64,000 bases of DNA from Sphaerisporangium fuscum (GCF_018531465.1 NZ_JAHDTF010000020.1:62001-126000), one strand, 5' to 3'. Shown: positions 51,467 to 60,303, counted from the first letter of the stretch. Program-made: numbers and translations. Notes: a model not told the origin generated them from the sequence alone.

Positions 51467-53599
51467 GTGCTCCTTGTAGCGATCATCGGGCTCTTGATGA
51501 CCGCCGCGGCGGTCGCGCTAGCGGGTCGCCGCGCGCGCTTCCTCTATCGGCTCGCCACCAGCGGCCAGCCCGCGCCCGAGCGTGTGACCTACGCCAGGGA
51601 GAACGTCGGCACCGAGCTGAAGGCGCAGCTCGTCGAGGTGTTCGCCCAGAAGAAGCTGCTGAAGTGGACCCCCTCGGGTGCTGCCCACTTCGTGGTGTTC
51701 TGGGCGTTCGTGATCCTCGCGTCCGTCTACCTCGAGGCGTACGGCTCGCTGATCCAGGGCGCGATCACCGGCACGCCCGACTTCCACATCCCGCTCATCG
51801 GCACCTGGCCCGTCCTCGGATTCCTCCAGGATTTGATCGCGGTGGCCTGCCTCGCCGGACTGGTGTCCTTCGCGGTGATCCGGCTGAAGAACTCGCCGAA
51901 GAAGCTCGGCCGCAAGTCGCGTTTCGCGGGTTCCCACCTCGGCGGCGCGTGGCTGATCCTCTTCATGATCTTCAACGTCATCTGGACGCTGTTCCTGTTC
52001 CGCGGCGCGGCGATCAACACCGGCAACTTCCCCTACCGCTCCGGGGCCTTCGCCTCCGAGGCGGTCGCCAAGATCCTGCCCACCAGCGAGGTCCTGGAGG
52101 CCGTGGGCCTGCTGCTGCACATCGGCGTCATGCTGGTGTTCCTGGTGATCGTGGTGAACTCCAAGCACCTGCACATCTTCACCGCGCCGCTGAACGTCAT
52201 GTTCTCGCGCCGCCCGGACGGCCTCGGCGCCGCTCCCGAGATGCGCAGCAACGGCAAGGCCCTCGACTTCGAGGAGGCCGACCCCGACACCGACGTCTTC
52301 GGCCGGGGCAAGCTGGAGGACACCACCTGGAAGGGCTTCCTCGACTTCTACACCTGCACCGAGTGCGGCCGGTGCCAGTCGCAGTGCCCCGCCTGGAACA
52401 CCGACAAGCCGCTGTCGCCCAAGATGCTCATCCTCGACCAGCGCGACCACGCCTTCGCGATCGCGCCGTACCTGCTCGCCACCGAGGAGGAGCGCGAGAA
52501 GCTGCCCGAGGACGTCCTGGCCCTGGCCGGCAAGCCTCTGGTCGGCGAGGACGGCGTCATCCACCCCGACGTGCTGTGGTCGTGCACCAACTGCGGCGCC
52601 TGCGTCGAGCAGTGCCCGGTCGACATCGAGCACATCGACCACATCATCGACATGCGCCGCTACCAGGTCATGATCGAGTCGAACTTCCCGTCCGAGGCGG
52701 GCGTCATGCTCAAGAACCTCGAGAACAAGGGCAACCCCTGGGGCATGTCCGAGATGAAGCGGGCCGAGTGGATCGAGGAGCTCGCCTCCCGCGAGGTCGA
52801 CCCGATCGAGGTCCAGGTCATCGACGAGAAGGCTCCGGACGACCTGGAGTACCTCTTCTGGGTCGGCTGCGCCGGCGCCCTGGAGGACCGCGCCAAGAAG
52901 ACCACCAAGGCGGTCGCCGAGCTGCTGCACATCGCCGGGGTGAAGTTCGGGGTGCTCGGGCCGATGGAGGCGTGCACCGGAGACCCGGCGCGCCGCCTGG
53001 GCATGGAGTTCCTGTTCAACATGCTCGCCCAGCAGAACATCGAGACGCTCAACGAGGCCGGGGTCAAGAAGATCGTCGCCACCTGCCCCCACTGCTTCAA
53101 CACCCTCGCCAACGAATATCCGCAGCTCGGCGGCATGTTCGAGGTCGTGCACCACACCCAGCTGCTCGCCAAGCTGGTCGAGGAGGGCAGGCTCACTCCG
53201 ATCACCCCGATCGAGGAGAAGATCACCTACCACGACCCGTGCTTCCTGGGACGCCACAACAAGGTGTACGCCCAGCCGCGCGACATCATGGCCAAGGTGC
53301 CGGGCGTGCAGACCCAGGAGATGCACCGCTGCAAGGACCGCGGCTTCTGCTGTGGCGCGGGCGGCGCGCGCATGTGGATGGAGGAGCGCATCGGCAAGCG
53401 CATCAACACCGAGCGCGTGGACGAGGCCCTCACCACCGACCCGGACACCGTGTCCACCGCCTGCCCGTTCTGCCTGGTGATGCTCGGTGACGCGATCAAC
53501 GAGAAGAAGAACAGCGGCCAGGCCAAGGAGTCGCTGGAGGTCGTCGACGTCGCCCAGTTGCTCATCACCTCCGTGAAGGGCCAGCCGGTCAAGGCCTGA
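51467..53599 (+). CDS. EtfD-like membrane Fe-S oxidoreductase (heterodisulfide reductase-related)
   Basis: 710 residues from GTG 51467; TTTGGAGGA lies six bases before it. The N-terminal 240 residues hold about five to six membrane helices of nitrate-reductase-gamma/cytochrome b type. Two [4Fe-4S] motifs follow (CTECGRCQSQCPAW and CTNCGACVEQCPVD), then two CCG domains (CPHCFNTL; RDRGFCC-like GFCCGAGGARMW; CPFCLVML). This is the architecture of mycobacterial EtfD (Rv0338c), which passes electrons from reduced electron transfer flavoprotein, and so from acyl-CoA dehydrogenases, to menaquinone. The TetR neighbour suggests control by acyl-CoA or fatty acid (inference). Confidence 0.85.
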   Translation: MLLVAIIGLLMTAAAVALAGRRARFLYRLATSGQPAPERVTYARENVGTELKAQLVEVFAQKKLLKWTPSGAAHFVVFWAFVILASVYLEAYGSLIQGAITGTPDFHIPLIGTWPVLGFLQDLIAVACLAGLVSFAVIRLKNSPKKLGRKSRFAGSHLGGAWLILFMIFNVIWTLFLFRGAAINTGNFPYRSGAFASEAVAKILPTSEVLEAVGLLLHIGVMLVFLVIVVNSKHLHIFTAPLNVMFSRRPDGLGAAPEMRSNGKALDFEEADPDTDVFGRGKLEDTTWKGFLDFYTCTECGRCQSQCPAWNTDKPLSPKMLILDQRDHAFAIAPYLLATEEEREKLPEDVLALAGKPLVGEDGVIHPDVLWSCTNCGACVEQCPVDIEHIDHIIDMRRYQVMIESNFPSEAGVMLKNLENKGNPWGMSEMKRAEWIEELASREVDPIEVQVIDEKAPDDLEYLFWVGCAGALEDRAKKTTKAVAELLHIAGVKFGVLGPMEACTGDPARRLGMEFLFNMLAQQNIETLNEAGVKKIVATCPHCFNTLANEYPQLGGMFEVVHHTQLLAKLVEEGRLTPITPIEEKITYHDPCFLGRHNKVYAQPRDIMAKVPGVQTQEMHRCKDRGFCCGAGGARMWMEERIGKRINTERVDEALTTDPDTVSTACPFCLVMLGDAINEKKNSGQAKESLEVVDVAQLLITSVKGQPVKA

Positions 53600-53774
53600 C
53601 GAGGAACGTCCTCGTTGTCCCCTCGCTCCGCCCGGCGGGGCGAGGGGCGCGGCGCCCCTCACGAATCCACATGGATGGGCGTCCTGATAGCACAGACCCG
53701 AAAACCTTTCTCCACATAACGGAGAAATCACGGTAACCTCAACGTCGCGGCTCAATCGACGGGGAGGGGGCGCG

Positions 53775-54572
53775 GTGCGCGTTGTCGTTACCGATGCCGA
53801 AGTCACGTTGGCCGATGTCCTCTCGCTCCGCCTCACCATCGAGGAACCCCTCGCCGAGGGCACGCGGCTGATCCTCCGGCAGCGGGGCACCGGCGTCGAG
53901 TGCGGGGTGACGCTCGGCACGTCCGGGGCCGAGGTGCGCGAGGCCTCGCTGGCGGTGTCGCTGGCACCGCTGGGGCTGAGCCCGGGCAGGTGGGACGCCC
54001 ACCTCGAACACCAGGGCCGGCGCGTCCGCATCCACAGCGTGGACCCCGGATTCTCCCTCGACCGGCTCGACGCCTACGCGCTCAGCCGGCGCACCCTCGC
54101 CTACCGCGCCTACCGCACCCTCAACGGATACCTCGCCGTCAAGATCTCCGAGGCCGGCCCGGTGGCGGACGTGCGCGCGGTGTGGTTCCGCGAAGGACGC
54201 TTCGAGGTGACGGGCCTGCTGGCCTACACGGGCTTCTCCGACGACGACTCCCAGCACACCGCCCGGCTCGCCCTCCGGCGCGCCGGAGGCCCGGAGACGG
54301 CGGTGACGGCGACGGCCACCGTGAAGGGCGTGCGCTTCCACGCGGCCCTCTCCCTGTGCGACGTGATCGCCGCCACCCCCGAGTACGAAGGGCTCTGGGA
54401 GCCGTCCCTGGAGGTCGACGGGCTGGAGGCGCCGCTGCCCCTCGGGGCGCGCCTGGACGACGTCGACGGCAAGCGCCGCCGCGTGCACTACCCCGACACC
54501 GAGGTGGACGGGGTGCCCGTGCGCCCCTGCTACACCGTGGACGACGAGCTCCGTCTCGAGGTGGGCGGATGA
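53775..54572 (+). CDS. Unknown protein coupled to a glycosyltransferase
   Basis: 265 residues from GTG 53775 with GGGGAGGGGG upstream. No signal peptide or membrane helix is visible. The composition (alternating polar and hydrophobic residues, many Val/Leu/Arg) suggests a beta-sandwich; blocks such as LDAYALSRRTLAYRAYRTLNGYLAVKI stand out. I do not recognise the family. It overlaps the next gene by four bases (ATGA), so its product probably acts with the glycosyltransferase, as acceptor handling or as a partner; that is inference. Confidence 0.7.
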   Translation: MRVVVTDAEVTLADVLSLRLTIEEPLAEGTRLILRQRGTGVECGVTLGTSGAEVREASLAVSLAPLGLSPGRWDAHLEHQGRRVRIHSVDPGFSLDRLDAYALSRRTLAYRAYRTLNGYLAVKISEAGPVADVRAVWFREGRFEVTGLLAYTGFSDDDSQHTARLALRRAGGPETAVTATATVKGVRFHAALSLCDVIAATPEYEGLWEPSLEVDGLEAPLPLGARLDDVDGKRRRVHYPDTEVDGVPVRPCYTVDDELRLEVGG

Positions 54573-55669
54573 AGATCTGTTTTCTGGTCCCCTCGGCGTA
54601 CGGCATGCGGGGCGACACCAGCGCCGTGCTCAACCTCGCCACCGAGCTGGCCTCCCGGCACACGGTGGAGGTCGTCAGCGTCAAGCGGGTGCGTGAGAGC
54701 CCGTTCTTCCCGGTGGACCCGCGCGTCTCGCTGCGCTGGCTCGTCGACGCGCGGCCCGGCGTACGGCACCTGCTGCCGCGCGGTCAGATGCGCACCGAGA
54801 TGGCGCTGTGGCGTATGCTGCGGGGCCTTCGCTGCGACGCGCTGGTGACCACCAGGCCGGGCCTGAGCGTCCAGGCCGCCCGGCACGTGCCCCGCGAGAC
54901 GGTGCGCGTCGCGCGCGAGTGGAGCCGTCCGGCGGTGCCCGGGCCGGTGGGCCGCTTCTACCCGAAGCTGGACGCGGTGGTCGCCTCGACGGAGACGACC
55001 CGGGAGGAGTTCGAGCGGCTCCTGGGCGAGTCCGGCGGCCCTCCGGTGGAGGTCGTCCCCGACGCCCTCCCGCCGGGCCTGTGGCCCCGCTCGCGCATGG
55101 ACAACCGCATCGTCTCGGCCGGCGGCCGGTTACTCCCCGGCAAGGCGTTCGACCTGCTCATCCGGGCCTTCGCCATCGTGGCCGACAAGCGTCCCGACTG
55201 GCGGCTGCGCCTGTACGGCGGCGGGCCCGAGGAGAAGCGCCTGCGGGCGCTGGTGGGGCAGCTGAACCTCCACAACAACGTGTACTTCATGGGCACCACT
55301 CCCGACCTGCGCGGCGAGTTCGCCAAGGCCTCGCTCGTGGCCGTGACCTCGCACGCCGAGACGCCGGGCATGACGGTGATCGAGGCGCTCGGCTGCGGCG
55401 TCCCCGTCGTCGGCTTCGAGGGCGCGCGCGGCCCCGGCGACTTCGTCACCCACGGCCGCGACAGCGTGCTGGTCCCGAGGGGCGAGGGGGAGGTGGAGGC
55501 GTACGCCGCGGCGCTGCTGGCGCTGATCGACGACGAGCGGCGCCGCATGGTGCTGGCGGCAGGGGCCCTCTCGACGGCCGCCGCGCACGCCGCCCCCGCC
55601 GTGGCCGCCCGTTGGGAGACGCTCCTCGAGTCCCTCGCGTCCAAGCCCGGGAGGAAGGGCGCGCGGTAG
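54569..55669 (+). CDS. GT4-family glycosyltransferase
   Basis: 366 residues. The N-terminal Rossmann domain starts MKICFLVPSAYGMRGDTSAV; the C-terminal donor domain has SAGGRLLPGKAFDLLIRAF, GGGPEEKRLRALV and the EX7E-type loop ETPGMTVIEALGCGVPVVGF. Retaining NDP-sugar-dependent transferase, cytoplasmic face. Acceptor unknown; poly-glycerolphosphate/wall-polymer glycosyltransferases look similar. Translationally coupled to the preceding unknown gene. Confidence 0.88.
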   Translation: MKICFLVPSAYGMRGDTSAVLNLATELASRHTVEVVSVKRVRESPFFPVDPRVSLRWLVDARPGVRHLLPRGQMRTEMALWRMLRGLRCDALVTTRPGLSVQAARHVPRETVRVAREWSRPAVPGPVGRFYPKLDAVVASTETTREEFERLLGESGGPPVEVVPDALPPGLWPRSRMDNRIVSAGGRLLPGKAFDLLIRAFAIVADKRPDWRLRLYGGGPEEKRLRALVGQLNLHNNVYFMGTTPDLRGEFAKASLVAVTSHAETPGMTVIEALGCGVPVVGFEGARGPGDFVTHGRDSVLVPRGEGEVEAYAAALLALIDDERRRMVLAAGALSTAAAHAAPAVAARWETLLESLASKPGRKGAR

Positions 55670-55724
55670 GCGGGACGCCTTCACGGCCGCCGTGGGTGAT
55701 ACCCCGAACAGGTACCCTGGGCGT

Positions 55725-56006
55725 ATGCACGGCTACAGCGGAGACAAGCAGGCCTACCTGACCAGGCTTCGGCGGATCGAAGGGCAGATCCGCGGTCTGC
55801 AGCGCATGGTCGAGGAGGATTCGTACTGCATCGACATCCTCACCCAGGTGTCGGCCGCCACGCGCGCGTTGCAGGCGGTGGCGCTGGGCCTACTGGAGGA
55901 TCACATCGGGCACTGCGTGAGCGACGCGATCACCGCCGGTGGCCCCGAGGCGGAGGAGAAGGTCAAGGAGGCCTCGGCCGCCATCGCGAGGCTAGTGCGG
56001 TCGTAG
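55725..56006 (+). CDS. csoR: CsoR-type metal-sensing repressor
   Basis: 93 residues, all-helical DUF156 family. The copper ligands Cys35, His60 and Cys64 (YCIDIL ... HIGHC) agree with the C-H-C triad of M. tuberculosis CsoR. The start region has ATACCCC/GGTACCCTGGG, similar to CsoR operators, so it may repress itself. The usual copZ/copA partners are not in the window. Confidence 0.88.
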   Translation: MHGYSGDKQAYLTRLRRIEGQIRGLQRMVEEDSYCIDILTQVSAATRALQAVALGLLEDHIGHCVSDAITAGGPEAEEKVKEASAAIARLVRS

Positions 56007-56076
56007 CGGCTTTCGCGGGTTTCCCGGCCCGGGTGGACTAGTCCTGTTAAGTGATCATGGGTTCTTTCACAAAACC

Positions 56077-56103
56077 GTCCCGAACCCCCGAGGAGTTCGG
56101 GAC
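56077..56103. terminator. Hairpin after csoR
   Basis: GTCCCGAAC and GTTCGGGAC form a perfect 9-base stem with a 9-base loop between the convergent csoR and small gene. No T-run; it could serve both directions. Confidence 0.6.
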
Positions 56104-56120
56104 CAGTTCTGCGAGAACCT

Positions 56121-56282
56121 TCAGTGACTCACCGAAGTGCGCAATCCGAGCGCGTTGTCGAGCTCATCCAAGGTCAGCTGTCGCTCGCTGACGGCGACGG
56201 CGCTGAGCACCTCAGCGTAGAGCGCGATCTCGTCCAACGCGACACGGTCATGGACCCGTGAGTCCAGGTTGTCGTGCCCCAC
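56121..56282 (-). CDS. Small conserved-looking protein (53 aa)
   Basis: From GTG 56282, with GGAAGGAAGG eight bases upstream, the product runs to LGLRTSVSH. The centre, VALDEIALYAEVLSAVAVSERQLTLDELDNAL, is a regular two-helix pattern like short actinobacterial proteins that carry an L(Y/D)xE(V/M)xxAxxxSExPL motif. Function unknown. An in-frame ATG at 56366 would add residues that look non-coding. Confidence 0.5.
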   Translation of the reverse strand: MGHDNLDSRVHDRVALDEIALYAEVLSAVAVSERQLTLDELDNALGLRTSVSH

Positions 56283-56514
56283 CGCGTCGTCCTTCCTTCC
56301 GCAGCCCACACCCACTTCGAGGTTACGACCGGGTGGCCTTTCGCCGACATGGCCCATCGGGACCATTCGTCACGCCCGCCCGTGTCCCCGTGGAACCATT
56401 TCCCGGAACGGGAGATCACAATTCAGCCAAATCCGCGGATGAGGGGGGTGGGAATGATATACGCGAAGTAAGGATTAAATAGCCAAATATCCCGTTTAGA
56501 TCACGCTGAGTCGG

Positions 56515-57876
56515 TCAGCTGTGACGAATCCATTCCGATGGGGCATCAGGGACGCCCGGCTGCGTCTCGTGCGGGTCGTCCCGCTGATCCATCAGACAGC
56601 TCACCATGGCCGCCGACGACGGGAAACCGCGCGGCGGTGGCGGCGTCCCCGTCAGGCCGCACCACGCGAGCCCCGTCGCGTACGCGGCTCCCAGCAGGGC
56701 CGCCGCCGACGCCCTGTCGGGCGGCCGCAGCGCCTCCGGAGGCTCCCCGTCCCGGGGCCAGCAGCCGCGCAGCGGGTGATCGGGCTGCGCCAGCGCCACG
56801 TAGTACGTATGACGCAACTCGGCGTCCAGCCAGGGGTACAACTGAGGCGCCACCGCGGGCGCCACGGCGTGGACGTCGGCCGCGAGCAGCGACGCGGCCA
56901 CCGCCCGGGGGTCGGCGCCGTGGGCCGCCACGAACGAGAGCGCCCGCACCATGTCGTACAGCGAGTGCCGGAAATGATCACCCGGCGAGGTCTCGTGCAC
57001 CACGGCCCCCCTGAGATGCGCCGGGCAGCGCGCGAGCCAGGCGCGCCGTATGCCGGGAGCGTCCCGGGCCGGGTGATCGAGCCACGGCTGCGCCCGCAGG
57101 GGTTCCACCATGGCGAGCAGCGCGGCGGAGCGCGGTGCGAAGCGCGGGTCGGCGGCCAGCACGCGCGCGGTGTCGCGCATCAGCCCGGCCAGGCGCAGCG
57201 CGGTGCCCTGCGCGCCCCGGCCGAGCCGCTCGGCGTACAGGGCGACCAGCGCCGAAAGGGGCGTGGCGGGCAGCCAGCGCACCCAGTCGTCCCCCGGCAG
57301 CGGCCTGGAGAGGAACTCCCCGAACATCGACAGCAGTCGCTCGTTGCCGTCGAACGCCGGCGCGTAGGCGCACCACATGATCGTGCCCCAGATCGCGGCG
57401 ACCGTCCCCTTGACGTCATTGCAGAACACCTCGGCGAGCGGCCCCACCACCGCGGGGAACTCCTCCTGCAGGCCCCGCTGCTGGTCGAGCAGCCCCCTGA
57501 CCTGCTCGGTGACCCGGCGGGGCACGTCGGGGCCGACGAACGCCTGCGTCGAGCCCCGGTCGAACGCGAAGTCGGCCGACGCGGGAAGCATCTCGACGGG
57601 GATCGCCGGCGCGGGGTGGGCCGGGCGCGCCGCGGCCCGCACGCGCGGATCGGCCGGAGGAGCCGACAGGTGCCACTGCCCGTCGGCCTGGTCGTGGCGG
57701 TACCAGCGGGCGTGCGAGCCGAACAGCCAGTGCCCTCCGTCGGCGGTGAGCAGCAGGCGCGCCGCCATCGCCTGCGCCTGCGTGGGTGCGGGGACGTCGG
57801 CCCAGCGGGGGTCCGTCACCATGGCACGGACATCCCGCTCGATCGCCTCGAATGGGTCCCACTGCACGGCGGCCAT
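56515..57876 (-). CDS. Large protein of unknown function
   Basis: 453 residues from ATG 57876 (MAAVQWDPFEAIERDVRAMV). No signal peptide, membrane helix or known motif is visible. The chain is Ala/Arg/Pro-rich and mostly helical, with Trp-containing blocks (GHWLFGSHARWYRHDQADGQ) near residue 50 and a long C-terminal alpha domain; the end PPPPRGF...HETQPGVPDAP looks disordered. The GHWLFGSHARWYRHD block recalls proteins that bind nucleotides or lipids, but that is only impression. Left unassigned. Confidence 0.6.
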   Translation of the reverse strand: MAAVQWDPFEAIERDVRAMVTDPRWADVPAPTQAQAMAARLLLTADGGHWLFGSHARWYRHDQADGQWHLSAPPADPRVRAAARPAHPAPAIPVEMLPASADFAFDRGSTQAFVGPDVPRRVTEQVRGLLDQQRGLQEEFPAVVGPLAEVFCNDVKGTVAAIWGTIMWCAYAPAFDGNERLLSMFGEFLSRPLPGDDWVRWLPATPLSALVALYAERLGRGAQGTALRLAGLMRDTARVLAADPRFAPRSAALLAMVEPLRAQPWLDHPARDAPGIRRAWLARCPAHLRGAVVHETSPGDHFRHSLYDMVRALSFVAAHGADPRAVAASLLAADVHAVAPAVAPQLYPWLDAELRHTYYVALAQPDHPLRGCWPRDGEPPEALRPPDRASAAALLGAAYATGLAWCGLTGTPPPPRGFPSSAAMVSCLMDQRDDPHETQPGVPDAPSEWIRHS

Positions 57877-57920
57877 GCTACTTCGGACGTCCCGTCCGAT
57901 CTCAGAGCCGTACCGCCGTG

Positions 57921-57950
57921 CTTGATGGCCTCGCTGCGCTCGGCGGGCTC
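57921..57950 (-). repeat. Dispersed intergenic repeat, inverted copy E
   Basis: Thirty bases starting CTTGATGGCCTCGCTGCGCT; identical to 58040-58069 and, read on the other strand, carrying the same core (GCCGAGCG-AGCGAGGCCATC) as the copies at 12812-12915 and 51211-51290. Confidence 0.8.
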
Positions 57951-58039
57951 GGGGCCTCTTTGAGGCGGCGGCTTTCGTCGTCGTACGGGCTCGTCCCTCA
58001 CCCTCCCTCCTCCTCAAGCCACCGCCGGCCCCGAGCCGG

Positions 58040-58069
58040 CTTGATGGCCTCGCTGCGCTCGGCGGGCTC
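58040..58069 (-). repeat. Dispersed intergenic repeat, inverted copy F
   Basis: Second identical 30-base copy, followed by a partial third (GATGGCCTCGCTGGGCC). The 239-base gap between the unknown gene and the carbonic anhydrase gene consists largely of these repeats. Confidence 0.8.
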
Positions 58070-58115
58070 GATGGCCTCGCTGGGCCAGGCGGCGAGGGGC
58101 GCTCCCGCAGACGGC

Positions 58116-58688
58116 TCAGGTGGCGATCGTGGGCGGGACCGGTCTGGCGGCGCGGTGGCGCGCGGCCTTCGCCATGTAGTTGTCGGGCGTGCGGGCGAAA
58201 CCTGCCCGGTCGTCGTCGGTCAGCTCCCGGACGACCTTGCCGGGCACCCCCGCGACCAGCACCCCCGCCGGGATGCGCTTGCCCGGCGTCACGACGCACC
58301 CCGCCGCGACGAGCGAGCCGGCGCCGACGCGGGCGCCGTTCAGCACCACCGCCCCGATGCCGACCAGGGCGCCGGTCTCGATGTGGGCCCCGTGCACCAC
58401 GGCCCGGTGGCCCAGACTGACGCGGCTCTCGAGCACGGCGGGCAGCCCGGGGTCGGCGTGCAGGCAGCACAGGTCCTGGATGTTGCACTCCTCGCCGACG
58501 TCGATCTCCTCGTCGTCGCCGCGCAGCACCGAGCCGTACCAGACGCTCGCGCCGCGCGCCAGCCGTACCCGTCCCACGACGACCGCGGTCGGCGCGACGT
58601 ACGCCTCGGGGTGGACGAACGGCGTGCCGGCGTCGAGCGCGGCGATGTACGGCGGGGCCGCCGGGCCCGGAAAAGTCGGCTCGCTCAT
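58116..58688 (-). CDS. Gamma-class carbonic anhydrase-like hexapeptide protein
   Basis: 190 residues. A left-handed beta-helix of hexapeptide repeats (VGRVRLARGASVWYGSVL ... VGIGAVVLNGARVGAGSLVAAG) with the zinc-binding histidines in CCLHADPG and GHRAVVHGA. This is the YrdA/PaaY/CaiE-type gamma carbonic anhydrase family; many members are active on CO2 only under oxidising conditions and some are inactive. The N-terminal lead and the His/Arg-rich C-terminus are somewhat longer than the core fold. Confidence 0.85.
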   Translation of the reverse strand: MSEPTFPGPAAPPYIAALDAGTPFVHPEAYVAPTAVVVGRVRLARGASVWYGSVLRGDDEEIDVGEECNIQDLCCLHADPGLPAVLESRVSLGHRAVVHGAHIETGALVGIGAVVLNGARVGAGSLVAAGCVVTPGKRIPAGVLVAGVPGKVVRELTDDDRAGFARTPDNYMAKAARHRAARPVPPTIAT

Positions 58689-58873
58689 GACATCGATGAT
58701 CCCACGTGACCATCCGCTGGTTTCCCGGGCTTTACTGGTGGAAGAGACTCATTCGACCGCAAGAGGTCAGGCGTTCGGGTTGCGGACTTGGGCAGATGGC
58801 AGGAAAGTCGTGTCCTGACGTCTCGTAATCAGAGCACGACCCCCACCCGAAACAAGACCCCCAGGGCTCAGCC

Positions 58874-60181
58874 ATGACGAACCAGCACGACAGCTTTCCG
58901 GACATGATGCACGAGGACCTCGGCTTCGAGGTGGTGATGCGTGGATACAGCCGCCGCCAGGTCCACGAGCACATGGCCCGAACGCGCAACCAGATCCGTG
59001 ACCTGGAAGAACGGCTGGCGCGCGCCATCGATCAGGCCGAGCAGGGCCGCATCGAGCTCGCGGAGGCCCGGCGCCGCCTGGCCGAGGCCCCGCAGGACTA
59101 CGACGAGCTCGGCCAGCGCCTGAGCCAGATCCTCAAGCTCGCCGAGGAGGAGGCGATCTCCAAGCGCGAGACCGCCGACGCCGAGGCCACCAAGGTGCGT
59201 GAGGACGCCATCTCCGAGGCCGAACGCATCCTTTCGGCCGCCCAGGGCGAGGCCGAGCGCCGCGTCCACGAGGCGACGGCCGCCGCCGAGCGCCTGCTGG
59301 CCCAGGCCGGCTCCGACGCCGAGGAGACCCTCGGTGCGGCCCGCTCGGAGTCCGAGGAGACTCTGCGCAACGCCCGCGCCGAGGCCGACCGCCTCCTGAC
59401 CGCCGCGCAGCACGAGGCCGAGCGGCTGGTCAACGAGGCCGCCGCCCAGGGCGAGGCGACGCTCTCCTCGGCGAAGGCCGATGCGGAGGCGACGCTGGAG
59501 TCCGCGCGCAACGAGGCCGCCGAGACCCTGGCGGCCGCCGAGCGGCGGGCCGCGTCCCTCGACGAGCACACCGGACGCCGGGTGACATTCCTCACTGACA
59601 CCCACACCGAGGTCGTGCGCCGCCTCCACGAGATGGGCTCGGTGCTGGGCGACCTGCTGCAGCGTGAGAGCGCCGCCGGGGCGCTGGTCGACGAGTCCGC
59701 GGTGCTGCCTCCGCGCCCGGCCATCGGCACGGTCGACGACCTGCGCGCGATCGAGGCGCCCGCGGCCGAGGAAATCGAGTCGGTGCGGGTCGTGATCGAC
59801 GACTCCGGCGACGCCCCCGAGGTCCACGACGGCGAGACCCACGCGAGGGACGACGCTCACCGTCCGCAGGACGCGGACGATCCCCAGGACGCCCGTGAGC
59901 CGCAGGACGCGGACGGATCGCAGGACGCCCGTGAGCCGCACGACGACCACGACGAGGACGCCGTCGTCGTCCGCGACCCGGCCGACCCCTTCGACGCCCG
60001 TGACCCCCAGGAGACGGTCGATGTCAGCGGGCACCCGCACGGTGCGAACGACGTGCACGTCGCCAACGACCACGACGTCCACGCGCCGGGGCGCATCCGC
60101 GGGTTCTTCGAGAGCACCGAGGTCCACGTGGCGCGGGTCGACCAGCCCGGCGGCGACGAGGTACCGGCCCAGCGGCAGTGA
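58874..60181 (+). CDS. DivIVA-like coiled-coil protein with acidic repeat tail
   Basis: 435 residues. The start FEVVMRGYSRRQVHEHMA is the DivIVA N-terminal membrane-binding pattern, followed by one long coiled coil (about 40-255) built of Glu/Ala-rich repeats such as EAERRVHEATAAAERLLAQA. The last 150 residues are acidic and repetitive (PQDADDPQDAREPQDADGSQDA), probably disordered. Such proteins, relatives of Wag31/DivIVA and of the cytoskeletal FilP/Scy group, mark cell poles or sites of growth. Function of this one is unknown. A strong hairpin follows. Confidence 0.82.
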   Translation: MTNQHDSFPDMMHEDLGFEVVMRGYSRRQVHEHMARTRNQIRDLEERLARAIDQAEQGRIELAEARRRLAEAPQDYDELGQRLSQILKLAEEEAISKRETADAEATKVREDAISEAERILSAAQGEAERRVHEATAAAERLLAQAGSDAEETLGAARSESEETLRNARAEADRLLTAAQHEAERLVNEAAAQGEATLSSAKADAEATLESARNEAAETLAAAERRAASLDEHTGRRVTFLTDTHTEVVRRLHEMGSVLGDLLQRESAAGALVDESAVLPPRPAIGTVDDLRAIEAPAAEEIESVRVVIDDSGDAPEVHDGETHARDDAHRPQDADDPQDAREPQDADGSQDAREPHDDHDEDAVVVRDPADPFDARDPQETVDVSGHPHGANDVHVANDHDVHAPGRIRGFFESTEVHVARVDQPGGDEVPAQRQ

Positions 60182-60265
60182 GCGGCGCGCGGGAGGGCTC
60201 GGCGGTGACCGCCGGGCCCGCCGGAGCGGCCGGCCGCTGACCGGGCCGGTCGTGACGCCGTAGAA

Positions 60266-60303
60266 GCGGAAACCTCCGCCCCCGATGGGTCGGAGGTTTC
60301 CGC
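60266..60303 (+). terminator. Hairpin after the DivIVA-like gene
   Basis: GCGGAAACCTCCG (60266-60278) and CGGAGGTTTCCGC (60291-60303) pair perfectly over 13 bases, loop 12, followed by pyrimidines. It can also stop convergent transcription. Confidence 0.75.

Noticed and set aside
51518..54031. An 837-residue minus-strand frame
   Set aside because: Opposite the EtfD-like gene and the following gene; composition is mirrored.
56515..58713. A 732-residue minus-strand frame including the gamma carbonic anhydrase region
   Set aside because: The upstream part is the shadow frame of the carbonic anhydrase gene and of the repeat region; the real product most likely begins at ATG 57876.
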